Made by a program: the position numbers and the translations under genes
In this document: positions 33,164 to 41,211 of the stretch, one piece after another
Position numbering within the stretch: the first letter of the stretch is position 1
Layout of the letters: each line of letters opens with the position of its first letter
Notes under the pieces: generated by a model
The model's input: the letters and a program-made list of their open reading frames with translations, nothing else
The model's database searches: none
Told to the model about the DNA's origin: nothing
NCBI RefSeq assembly: GCF_023073915.1
Contig: NZ_JADPKK010000022.1
Coordinates: 1,302,001 to 1,366,000 of the forward strand
DNA from: Bradyrhizobium sp. 149
GTDB lineage: Bacteria > Pseudomonadota > Alphaproteobacteria > Rhizobiales > Xanthobacteraceae
Reading direction: 5' to 3'
DNA length: 64,000 nt

Positions 33164-34861
33164 TCACTGCATCATCGCGGCCGCGATCTTCTCCGCCGAC
33201 ATCAGGACCGGAAAATTGGTGTTGGCGCACGGCACCACCGGGAAGATCGAGGCGTCGACGACGCGCAGGCCCTGCACGCCTTTGACGCGCCCCTCTGGGT
33301 CGACCACCGCCATCGGGTCGTCGGTCCGACCCATGCGGCACGAGCAGGAGGCGTGCCACACGCCGATGGTCGCCTTGCGCACGAAGGCTTCCAGCGCCTC
33401 GTCGTCGTTGATGACGTCGTCGAAGGTGAAGCCCTCGACCACGAAACTGTCGATCATGTAGTGGCGCAGCGCTGCCGGCCCGTCCATCAGGACCGCGGCG
33501 ATCGTGGTGAGAATCCTGTTCTGGGTGTTGACCACGCCGATCTTGCGCACGCGATCGGTATAGGAGGCCGGGAACGGCTTGTCGGTCACGGCCCTGACGA
33601 CGTCGCTCATCTGCACGGCCGCCATCTTGCGAAAGCCGCTCATCAGGCGATCGAGGTCGCGCCGGTCGGACAACAGGTTGAACTCGACGATCGGCTCGGC
33701 TGCCGGGTCGCGCGAGGCAAGCTTGACCTGTCCGGTCTCGGAATAGGTCTTGTTGACGAACGTCAGCAGCGATCCGATCTGCTCACCGACGGCGTGCCAG
33801 GCTGATTTGCTGAGCAGGACGACGAACATGTCGCCTTTCGGTACGCCTTCGAGCCCGGACGAGTAACGCAGGCCAAGCTGCATGTGGCGCCTGGTGTGCT
33901 CGTTCATGCGCGCGCCGCGGCGGACAAAAGACGACAACGAGATCGAGGGATGATCCATCAGGCGCTGCCCGACGCCTTGCAGCCCCATCAGCACGGGAAT
34001 GCCCATATCCCTGAGGTGACCGACCGGGCCGATGCCGGCGCGCAACAGATGCGCCGGCGAATGGATGGCGCCGCTGGAGAGAATGATCTCGCGGGCGCGG
34101 AATTCCTGCTCCCGCCCGTCGACCACCGCCTTCACGCCGACGCACCGCGTGCCTTCGAACAGCAGCTCTCCGACGTGCGTGTTGGTGGAGATCGTCAGGT
34201 TGGCGCGCTTGCGCGTGTCGCGATCGAGATAGCCCATGGCGGCCGAGACGCGCTGCTCGGCCTGGTTCGAGTGCGTCACCGGAAAAAACCCGTCGACGAA
34301 CTCGCCATTCTGGTCCGGAAGGAACTGATGCCCGGCCTGCTGGAAGGCTTGCGCGAACGCCTGCGAATGCCGCGTCCAATGTTCCCTGGGGATTCGGCGG
34401 ACCGGGATCCTGCCGTCCTTGCCGTGAAACGGTCCGTCGAAATCGAGGTCGCGCTCGACCTTCTTGAAGAAGGGCAGCACGTCGTTCCAGCTCCACCCCG
34501 CAGCGCCGCGCGCTTCCCATTCGTCGTAATCGGTCGGCGCGCCGCGGTTGGCCATCTGGCCGTTGATCGAGGAGCCGCCGCCAAGCACGCGCGCCTGCTC
34601 GTATTTGCGTAAGGGCGGACGTCCTTCGTCCGGATTGTTGTGGCTGACGATCTGGGTCGTGACCTTGAGCTCGGTCCAGTGGAAGCGCGGATCGAAATAG
34701 GCCGTCCCCGGATAGCTGTCCCTGATCTCGGCCGGCTCGTCTCCGGGCGGCGTGTCCTGCCCGGCCTCGCAGAGCAGGACCTTGTTGGCGCTCCTTGCGG
34801 AGAGCCGGTGGGCCAGCACGGACCCCGCCGAGCCGCCGCCCACGATAATGAAGTCATACAC
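33164..34861 (-). CDS. GMC family FAD-dependent oxidoreductase (choline dehydrogenase-like)
   Basis: Flavoenzyme of 565 residues oxidising an alcohol. The N-terminal FAD loop is FIIVGGGSAGSVLAHRLS, with the GMC signature 1 at RVLGGGSSINGQMANRG and signature 2 at SSGAIHSPAHLLRAGIGP. The active site shows His in GVWHASCSCRMG and Asn in VPCANTNFPVL, with CSCRMG typical of the choline dehydrogenase/alcohol dehydrogenase AlkJ branch. DPEGRVKGVQGLRVVDASIFP is the FAD-pyrophosphate block. It is alone between the KaiC unit and the carboxyltransferase gene. The substrate cannot be given; BetA-like choline oxidation is unlikely because no bet genes are near. Confidence 0.93.
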   Translation of the reverse strand: MYDFIIVGGGSAGSVLAHRLSARSANKVLLCEAGQDTPPGDEPAEIRDSYPGTAYFDPRFHWTELKVTTQIVSHNNPDEGRPPLRKYEQARVLGGGSSINGQMANRGAPTDYDEWEARGAAGWSWNDVLPFFKKVERDLDFDGPFHGKDGRIPVRRIPREHWTRHSQAFAQAFQQAGHQFLPDQNGEFVDGFFPVTHSNQAEQRVSAAMGYLDRDTRKRANLTISTNTHVGELLFEGTRCVGVKAVVDGREQEFRAREIILSSGAIHSPAHLLRAGIGPVGHLRDMGIPVLMGLQGVGQRLMDHPSISLSSFVRRGARMNEHTRRHMQLGLRYSSGLEGVPKGDMFVVLLSKSAWHAVGEQIGSLLTFVNKTYSETGQVKLASRDPAAEPIVEFNLLSDRRDLDRLMSGFRKMAAVQMSDVVRAVTDKPFPASYTDRVRKIGVVNTQNRILTTIAAVLMDGPAALRHYMIDSFVVEGFTFDDVINDDEALEAFVRKATIGVWHASCSCRMGRTDDPMAVVDPEGRVKGVQGLRVVDASIFPVVPCANTNFPVLMSAEKIAAAMMQ

Positions 34862-34967
34862 GATTGGCGCTTCCTGTTGTTCTTGTCGGGAGAGCGTAAC
34901 GCGCTATTGTTCTGAGGTCACGCCATCGCTGCTGCGGCAAAGCGCGAGCAGCGCTCGACGGCTCCGC

Positions 34968-36527
34968 TTACGGCCTGATCGAAAACTTCTCCGGCGGCCC
35001 GGGCTTTCGCAATGGCTCCGCGAGCCGCGCGAACTCGCACAGCAGCGACCGGGTCTTCCTGGGATCGATGATTTCCTCTACCCAGAACTTTTCGGCCGAG
35101 CGGAACGGCGAGCGCAGCTTGTTGAGACGATTCTGAATCTCCTTCAGTTTCTCCGCCTTGTCCTCGGCCGCGTCGATGTCCGCGCGGTAGGCGGCTTCGA
35201 TGCCGCCTTCGAGCGGGAGCGAGCCCCAATAGGCCGACGGCCAGGCGTAGCGGATCGAGAAGCGGTCGGCGGGCTGATGCACCACGCCGGCGACGCCGAA
35301 GGCGTTGCGCAGGATCACCGTGCACCAGGGCACCGTGGTCTGGTTGACCGCGGCCATGGCGCGGACGCCGTGACGGATCGTGCCGGCCTTCTCGGCGTCG
35401 AGGCCGATCATGAAGCCGGGGCAGTCCATGAGGTAGACGATCGGCAAATGGAAGGTCTCGGCGAAGTCGACCCAGCGCACCACCTTCTGGCAGGCATCCG
35501 CCGTCCAGGAGCCGCCATAGTGAAAGCTGTCGCTCGCAAGTACCATCACCGCCCTGCCCTCGAGCCGGGCGAGGCCGACAATGATCGGCTTGCCGAAATT
35601 CTTTGCGACCTCGAAAAACGAGCCCTTGTCCACGACCTGTTCGACGATGGGCCGCATCTTGTAGACCTGCTTGCGATTGCGCGGCACCGCGTTCATCAGC
35701 GCCTCTTCGGTGCGCTCCGGAGGGTCGGTGCAGGGCAAGGTCGGCGGCAGCTCGTAGACCGACGACGGCAGATAGGACATGAATCGCCGCGCGCAGGCGA
35801 ACGCCTCCTCCTCGGTGTCGACGGCATGATCGACCGCACCGGCACGGGTCTGGATGTCAGCGCCGCCGAGCTCCTCCTTCGAGAGGTCCTGCCCCAGCGC
35901 CTTCACCACCGGCGGTCCTGCGACGAACATCGCGGACTTCCTGGTCATGATGGAATAGTGGCTGGCGGCGAGACGCGCGGCACCGAGCCCTGCGACCGAG
36001 CCGAGGCCGAGCGCGACCACGGGCACACGCGACAAATTCTCCGTGGTGAAGCGATACCAGCGTGTGCCGCCGATGCCGCCCGGCAAGTTAGCCGCGCCCT
36101 TGGTCTCGATGGTCTTGACCGAGCCGCCGCCGCCAGAACCTTCGATGATGCGGACGATGGGCAGGCGAAAATCGTGCGCCATCTCCTCCGCCATCAGCGG
36201 TTTTGCGGAGATGGACGCATCCGCGGAGCCACCGCGCACGGTAAAGTCGTCGCCGACCACGACGACGGTGCGGCCCTCGACGCGCGCGCGGCCAAACACG
36301 CAGTTCGCCGGCGTCAGTTTCTGCAGCTCACCGCTGGAATCGTACTCGCCGATGCCGGAGACGGCACCGATCTCGTGAAAGCTGCCCTTGTCGGTCAGTC
36401 TGTCGATACGCTCCCGAACAGTCAGTCGGCCCTGGTCATGCTGTCGCTTGACCTTGTCAACGCCGCCCATCTCCCGCGCGAAGGCTTCGCGCCGGGCTAG
36501 CTCGTCGAGTTCCGGCTTCCAGTTCAT
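34968..36527 (-). CDS. Acyl-CoA carboxylase carboxyltransferase subunit
   Basis: Biotin-dependent carboxyltransferase of 519 residues, the beta type of propionyl-, methylcrotonyl- or geranyl-CoA carboxylases; it moves CO2 from carboxybiotin to an acyl-CoA. Two crotonase-like halves are visible: GRARVEGRTVVVVGDDFTVRGG and EGSGGGGSVKTIE in the first; ARLEGRAVMVLASDSFHYGG, LMDCPGFMIGLDAEKAGTIRHG and ILRNAFGVAG in the second. The ATG at 36527 has an excellent GGAGGG site, although it lies 71 bases inside the upstream IclR gene. The biotin-carrier gene is divergent nearby; a biotin carboxylase is absent from the window. Substrate unclear; the start NWKPELDELARREAFAREMGG is not that of a standard PccB. 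Confidence 0.9.
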   Translation of the reverse strand: MNWKPELDELARREAFAREMGGVDKVKRQHDQGRLTVRERIDRLTDKGSFHEIGAVSGIGEYDSSGELQKLTPANCVFGRARVEGRTVVVVGDDFTVRGGSADASISAKPLMAEEMAHDFRLPIVRIIEGSGGGGSVKTIETKGAANLPGGIGGTRWYRFTTENLSRVPVVALGLGSVAGLGAARLAASHYSIMTRKSAMFVAGPPVVKALGQDLSKEELGGADIQTRAGAVDHAVDTEEEAFACARRFMSYLPSSVYELPPTLPCTDPPERTEEALMNAVPRNRKQVYKMRPIVEQVVDKGSFFEVAKNFGKPIIVGLARLEGRAVMVLASDSFHYGGSWTADACQKVVRWVDFAETFHLPIVYLMDCPGFMIGLDAEKAGTIRHGVRAMAAVNQTTVPWCTVILRNAFGVAGVVHQPADRFSIRYAWPSAYWGSLPLEGGIEAAYRADIDAAEDKAEKLKEIQNRLNKLRSPFRSAEKFWVEEIIDPRKTRSLLCEFARLAEPLRKPGPPEKFSIRP

Positions 36528-37431
36528 TCACGCCCTCCGCATTGATCGGCTTGTTATTATTATGCACGGCCATTGCGACCGGTTTGCGCGAGATGCGATT
36601 GTTGAATACGTCGCCTTCCGCGCCTTCCATGAGGCTGCCGAGCGAGCGGCCGAGCGCGAGCATCGGCGGGGCGACTTCGGCGTGCAGACGCTGCTCGTCG
36701 TACATCGCGGACAAAAGACCGATCGTGATGACGACGAAGGTCTGGTACTGCGGCGACCAGATCGGCACCGCGAGCCCGTTGATGTGCGGGCTCCACAGGC
36801 CGCAGGCCACGACATAGCCGCGCTCACGCAGCGACTGCCGATTGGCTTCGATGCGGGGCCGTAGGATTTTCACAGCCTCGGGAGCTTCCCGCTCCATGTC
36901 CGCGATGAAGGCATCACCCACCTCGGGCGTCAATGCAGCGGTGTAGGCTGCGCCCGCGGCGGTCGAGGCCATCGAGATACGGCTGCCGGTGCCCTCGTGC
37001 AGGCCGAGCGCCGAGGCCGAGCGCGCGAACTGGAGATAGACCAGATGGAAGCGATCGGGGACCACGAAGCCGACCGTGCCGGGCAGTTGCTCGGCGACTT
37101 CCTGGAGCCGCTGCCGAATCATGCTGCGCAGTTGCGCGCCCTTCATCATCGAGGCGCTCATCGCTACCGCGCTCGGGCCGATGCGATATTTTTGATCGCG
37201 CGGCAGATAGACCAGTTGCCCCATCCGCGTCAGCGTGTGCGTGAGCCGCGACACCGTCGAGCGCGGCAGGCCGCAGCGATTTGAAATCTCGAGATTGCCG
37301 AGCCTGATCTCGTGGCCCTCGAAGCATCGCAACACGTCGAATGCGCGCGACACCACCTGGATGACATCACCCTCACCGGCATCGCCGGCGAGCGCACCTT
37401 GTCTACTCAACCGCTCTGAACGTCGTCCCAT
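36457..37431 (-). CDS. IclR family transcriptional regulator
   Basis: Regulator of 324 residues. The winged HTH is at about residues 24-85 (VIQVVSRAFDVLRCFEGHE, then NRCGLPRSTVSRLTHTLTRMG), followed by the GAF-like IclR effector domain (GTGSRISMASTAAGAAYTAAL, WSPHINGLAVPIWS). A TAGGGAA site precedes the ATG. The last 24 codons overlap the start of the carboxyltransferase gene in another frame, giving an unusual Arg/Ala-rich tail (AGTRRASPARSLRAGDGRR). A perfect IclR-type palindrome stands 16 bases upstream, so autoregulation and control of the divergent biotin-carrier gene are likely. Confidence 0.92.
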   Translation of the reverse strand: MGRRSERLSRQGALAGDAGEGDVIQVVSRAFDVLRCFEGHEIRLGNLEISNRCGLPRSTVSRLTHTLTRMGQLVYLPRDQKYRIGPSAVAMSASMMKGAQLRSMIRQRLQEVAEQLPGTVGFVVPDRFHLVYLQFARSASALGLHEGTGSRISMASTAAGAAYTAALTPEVGDAFIADMEREAPEAVKILRPRIEANRQSLRERGYVVACGLWSPHINGLAVPIWSPQYQTFVVITIGLLSAMYDEQRLHAEVAPPMLALGRSLGSLMEGAEGDVFNNRISRKPVAMAVHNNNKPINAEGVNELEAGTRRASPARSLRAGDGRR

Positions 37432-37446
37432 GTTCCCTACCGCTTG

Positions 37447-37461
37447 TTCCGCTCTGCGGAA
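37447..37461. promoter_or_regulatory. IclR-type operator TTCCGC-TCT-GCGGAA
   Basis: Perfect 6-base inverted repeat with a 3-base spacer in the divergent region between the IclR gene and the biotin-carrier gene. TTCCG-like half-sites with short spacers are known for IclR-family regulators. Its position, 16 bases before iclR and 65 before the carrier gene, would let one protein control both. Confidence 0.65.
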
Positions 37462-37525
37462 TTAAATTCCACTTGCAGATGACGCTACCTCAGGCATTTT
37501 GCGACGACAACAAAAAGGCGATGGC

Positions 37526-37747
37526 ATGCCAGAAATTAAGATCGTCACGGAGATCGCCGGACGGGTCTGCGCAACTCCCGTGCAAGTTGGAGGAACCGTT
37601 GCAGATGGCGATGAAATTGTGGTGGTCGAAGCGATGAAGATGGAGATACCTGTGCTTTCTCCCGCGAGCGGCGAGATCACATCGCTTCTGGTGAAGCTCG
37701 ACGACATCGTTGCCGAGGGACAGGCGATCGCGATCGTCGCGAGCTGA
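37526..37747 (+). CDS. Biotin carboxyl carrier protein (biotin/lipoyl attachment domain)
   Basis: Stand-alone biotinyl domain of 73 residues. EAMKMEIPV holds the biotinylated Lys; GTVADGDEIVVVEAMKME and SGEITSLLVKLDDIVAEGQ are the two hairpins of the barrel. The start at 37526 (MPEIKIVTEIAG) has an AAGGCG site; the frame could extend 9 codons upstream. It resembles the free biotinyl subunits of acyl-CoA carboxylases rather than AccB, which is about twice as long. The divergent carboxyltransferase gene and the shared operator suggest that they serve one enzyme. Confidence 0.92.
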   Translation: MPEIKIVTEIAGRVCATPVQVGGTVADGDEIVVVEAMKMEIPVLSPASGEITSLLVKLDDIVAEGQAIAIVAS

Positions 37748-37838
37748 CTGCATTATCCGTCGTTTCCGCGACAATCTGTCAGCCTCTTTCCTGCGTTCGC
37801 GGTACGGCGTTGCTATCGCCTGATCGCGATGACATGAT

Positions 37839-37867
37839 CTGTTTCAAACAAACCTGTTTCAAACAAA
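37839..37867. repeat. Tandem duplication CTGTTTCAAACAAA
   Basis: The 14-base unit CTGTTTCAAACAAA occurs at 37839-37852 and 37854-37867, one base apart. Each copy includes TGTTTCAAACA, an 11-base near-palindrome. The pair lies 45-73 bases before the TAXI gene start and may be a double operator. Confidence 0.6.
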
Positions 37868-37911
37868 GAAAGAAATCGTCGCGGCAAACGCGAGGATCAT
37901 TGGAGGGAAAC

Positions 37912-39078
37912 ATGCTTCGTGGGCTGATCATGCTCGCGCCTGCCTTGGTGGCGGGCTTTTCTTTTGCGTCTACACGCTATGCATCCGCCGAAGATATCAA
38001 GCTGCCGGCGACATTGACGTTCACCGCCTATGACACCGGCACGGCCGGCTTCAACATCGCGGTCGGCGTCGGCAAGATGATGAAGGACAAATACTCAACC
38101 GACGTGCGCGTGCTCCCCGCGGGCAACGACGTCGCGCGTCTCGCACCGCTGCGCGCCAAGCGCGCGGTCTCCGCGGCGATGGGATCGGGTACCTATTTCG
38201 CGCAGGAAGGCGTGTTCGAGTTCGGCTCCAGGGAATGGGGCCCGCAGCCGCTCCAGATCCTCTTGTCCAGCGTCGACTGCAATTGCGGCACGCTCGGCGT
38301 GGCCGCCGACACAGGCGTCAAGGAGCTGAAAGACCTCAAGGGCAAGCGTGTCGGATTCGTGGTCGGCTCGCCGGCGCTGAACCAGAACTCGCTCGCGGTG
38401 CTCGCCTTCGCCGGCCTGACGCAGAAGGACGTCAAGGTGGTCGAGTTCGCAAGCTACGGCGCGATGTGGAAGGGCCTGATCAACAACGACACCGACGCGG
38501 CCTTCGGCACCACCATCACCGGCCCCGCCAAGGAAGCCGAGACCTCGCCGCGCGGCCTGATCTGGCCGCCGCTGCCCGCCAAGGACAAGGAAGGCTGGGC
38601 GCGGATGCAGAAGGTCGGCTCGTTCTTTTTCCCCCAGACCGCGACCTGCGGCGCCGGCATCTCGCCGGACAAACCGATCGAGCTCGGCAACTATCCCTAC
38701 CCGATATTCGTTGCCTACGCCTCGCAGCCGGCCGACCAGGTCTACGCGATCACCAAGGCGATGATCGTGAACTACGACGCTTACAAGGATTCCGCGCCCG
38801 GCGCCGGCGGGCTCGCCGCCGATCGCCAGACCAAGGACTGGGTGGTGCCGGTGCACCCCGGCGCGGTGAAGGCGCTGAAGGAAGCCGAGCAATGGAGCGA
38901 CGCGCAGGACGCGCACAACAACAGATTGATCAAGCGGCAGGAAGTACTGGGCGCCGCGTGGACCGAATACGGCAAGACCAATCCCCCCTCGGATGACAAG
39001 GCGTTCCTCGACGGCTGGATGAAAGCGCGTGCCGCGGCACTCGCGAAGACCGACATGCCGAACGGGTTCGAGGATTAG
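37912..39078 (+). CDS. TAXI family TRAP transporter solute-binding protein
   Basis: Periplasmic substrate-binding protein of 388 residues for a TRAP importer of the TAXI class. The first 26 residues (MLRGLIMLAPALVAGFSFAS... ASA) are a signal peptide. FTAYDTGTAGFNIAVGVGKMM and KELKDLKGKRVGFVVGSPA are characteristic of TAXI proteins. A GGAGGG site precedes the ATG at 37912; the upstream frame extension falls in the tandem repeat region and is not used. The fused permease follows 35 bases downstream. Ligands of TAXI proteins are often dicarboxylates or glutamate-like acids; here the linked glutaminase gene gives a weak hint. Confidence 0.92.
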   Translation: MLRGLIMLAPALVAGFSFASTRYASAEDIKLPATLTFTAYDTGTAGFNIAVGVGKMMKDKYSTDVRVLPAGNDVARLAPLRAKRAVSAAMGSGTYFAQEGVFEFGSREWGPQPLQILLSSVDCNCGTLGVAADTGVKELKDLKGKRVGFVVGSPALNQNSLAVLAFAGLTQKDVKVVEFASYGAMWKGLINNDTDAAFGTTITGPAKEAETSPRGLIWPPLPAKDKEGWARMQKVGSFFFPQTATCGAGISPDKPIELGNYPYPIFVAYASQPADQVYAITKAMIVNYDAYKDSAPGAGGLAADRQTKDWVVPVHPGAVKALKEAEQWSDAQDAHNNRLIKRQEVLGAAWTEYGKTNPPSDDKAFLDGWMKARAAALAKTDMPNGFED

Positions 39079-39113
39079 TTCTCAGCGTTAACTGCCCACG
39101 CGCGGGGTCGACC

Positions 39114-41189
39114 ATGTCGTCTGCTTCAATCTCCACCGCCCCGCAGGACGAGGCCAAGCGGCTTGTGTTCGACGATCCCCACGGCGCCGCCGGCAACATG
39201 CAGGAAGCCGAGGTCACGCGCGTGCGAAGCCTGCGCGGCGGCTGGCGCTGGACGCTGGTGGCCGCAACCGCCGCGACCATCCTGCTCTGCATCAACCAGC
39301 AATTCTCGCTGCGCTTCTTCGTCGGCTACACCCAGCTCAACACGGAGTACTTCTATCTCCTGATTGCGCTGATGCTGCCGTTCACGTTCCTGATCTTCCC
39401 GGGGACCCCGCGCGCGCCGCTCGACCGCATTCCCTGGTATGACCTTCTCTGCTTCGTCGTGACCTTTGCCGCCGCGCTGCTGTTGATGTCGAACGTCCGC
39501 AAGGCCGCGGAGGCCGGGTGGGAATTCGGCGGCGCACCGAACAGCGTGATCGCCGCCGGTCTCGTGATGTGGGTGATGCTGATGGAGGCGCTGCGCCGTA
39601 CCGGCGGCTGGAGCCTGCTCCTGAGCGTGCTCCCTTTCACCGTCTATCCGCTGTTCGCAGAATCCGGCTGGCTCGGGCCGTTCCGCGGCACGCAGTCGAC
39701 GCTGGAGCAGGCAACGTCCTATCATGTGCTGTCCGGCGAGAGCCTGCTCGGCATTCCCATCCAGGCCTTTGCCGACACCGTGATCGGCTTCCTCGTGTTC
39801 GGCACGGCCCTGATGATGACCGGCGCCGGAAGATTCTTCATCAATCTCGCCTTCGCGCTGTGCGGCACGTTCCGCGGCGGCGCGGCGAAAGTCTGCATCT
39901 TCGCCAGCGGCCTGCTCGGCATGATGTCGGGCTCAATCATCTCCAACGTGCTCACCGCCGGCACCATGACCATTCCGGTGATGAAGAAGAGCGGCTTTCG
40001 CGCCTCCTATGCCGGCGCGATCGAGGCCTGCGCATCGACCGGCGCGGTGCTGGCGCCGCCGGTGATGGGCGCGACCGCCTTCGTGATCGCACAGTTCCTC
40101 AACGTCAGCTACGCCGATGTCGCGATCGCAGCCATCATTCCCGCCACGCTCTATTATATCGGCCTGTTCATGCAGGTCGATTCCTATGCCGCACGCCATG
40201 GGCTGAAGGGCATTCCGCGCGCGGAGCTGCCGCGGGTCATGGATACGATCCGGGACGGCTGGTACTACGTCTTCGTGATCGCGCTCCTGATCGTGATGCT
40301 GCTCTACTTCAAGCGCGAAAGCCATGCGCCGTTCTACGCCACCGCCCTGCTTCTGGTCCTCAACCAGCTGTTCTCGAAGGACACGCGCTGGACTGTCGCG
40401 ACCATCGGCAAATTCCTCGAAGTCAACGGCCGCACCTTCGTCGAGCTGGTCGGCATTCTCGCCGGCTGCGGTCTGCTGATCGGCGCCTTCTCGATGACCG
40501 GCGTGGTGTCGAGCCTCGCCAACGACCTGCTGCATATCGCCGGCGACAACCCGTTCCTGCTGCTCGGCATGTGCGCCCTCACCAGTCTGATCCTCGGACT
40601 CGGGCTGACCACGACGGCCTGTTACATCTTCCTCGCCATTCTGGTCGCGCCCGCGCTAGAGAAGCTCGGGCTGAACAAGATGGCCGTGCACATGTTCATC
40701 TTTTACTGGGGCATGCTGTCCTCGATCACCCCGCCGGTCGCGATTGCTTCATTCGCCGCCGCAGGAATTGCCGGCTCGCCTGCGATGAAGACGGGCTGGG
40801 AATCGATGTGGGTCGGCAGCATCATCTATTTCATCCCGTTCTTCTTCGTGCTCAATCCGGCGCTGGTGCTGCAAGGGCCGAGCCCCTATCTCGCCGGCCT
40901 CGGTCTGATGGCCCTTGCGGCGTTCGGCACCCTGTTCATCTGCGGCGGCATCCAGGGCTACCAGCCCTTCGTCGGCGATCTCCGCGGCGCCGGTGCGCTG
41001 GAATGGCCGATCCGCGTGCTGCTGGTGATCGGCGGCTTCGTGGTGGCCACCCCCGGCGGCGGCATCATGCCACTGTCGCAGATGCAGGTGACGCTGCTCG
41101 GCCTCGCCATCCTCGTTCCCACAGTTTTGCTCGCCCTGCTGCTGGTCCGGCGGCAGACCATGGTGGCGGACGGGTTGCGCGTGCCCTGA
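39114..41189 (+). CDS. TRAP transporter fused permease (DctQ-DctM type, TAXI class)
   Basis: Membrane subunit of 691 residues in which the small (DctQ-like) and large (DctM-like) TRAP subunits are one chain. About 17-18 hydrophobic segments can be counted. GTFRGGAAKVCIFASGLLGMMSGS and MTIPVMKKSGFRASYAGAIEA are the DctM signature in the middle, and FIFYWGMLSSITPPVAIASFAAAG the matching one in the second half. It follows the binding-protein gene by 35 bases and precedes the glutaminase gene by 22, so all three are likely co-transcribed. Uptake is driven by a sodium or proton gradient in this family. Confidence 0.93.
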   Translation: MSSASISTAPQDEAKRLVFDDPHGAAGNMQEAEVTRVRSLRGGWRWTLVAATAATILLCINQQFSLRFFVGYTQLNTEYFYLLIALMLPFTFLIFPGTPRAPLDRIPWYDLLCFVVTFAAALLLMSNVRKAAEAGWEFGGAPNSVIAAGLVMWVMLMEALRRTGGWSLLLSVLPFTVYPLFAESGWLGPFRGTQSTLEQATSYHVLSGESLLGIPIQAFADTVIGFLVFGTALMMTGAGRFFINLAFALCGTFRGGAAKVCIFASGLLGMMSGSIISNVLTAGTMTIPVMKKSGFRASYAGAIEACASTGAVLAPPVMGATAFVIAQFLNVSYADVAIAAIIPATLYYIGLFMQVDSYAARHGLKGIPRAELPRVMDTIRDGWYYVFVIALLIVMLLYFKRESHAPFYATALLLVLNQLFSKDTRWTVATIGKFLEVNGRTFVELVGILAGCGLLIGAFSMTGVVSSLANDLLHIAGDNPFLLLGMCALTSLILGLGLTTTACYIFLAILVAPALEKLGLNKMAVHMFIFYWGMLSSITPPVAIASFAAAGIAGSPAMKTGWESMWVGSIIYFIPFFFVLNPALVLQGPSPYLAGLGLMALAAFGTLFICGGIQGYQPFVGDLRGAGALEWPIRVLLVIGGFVVATPGGGIMPLSQMQVTLLGLAILVPTVLLALLLVRRQTMVADGLRVP

Positions 41190-41211
41190 TTGCGTTGCAC
41201 AAAGAGAGGCG

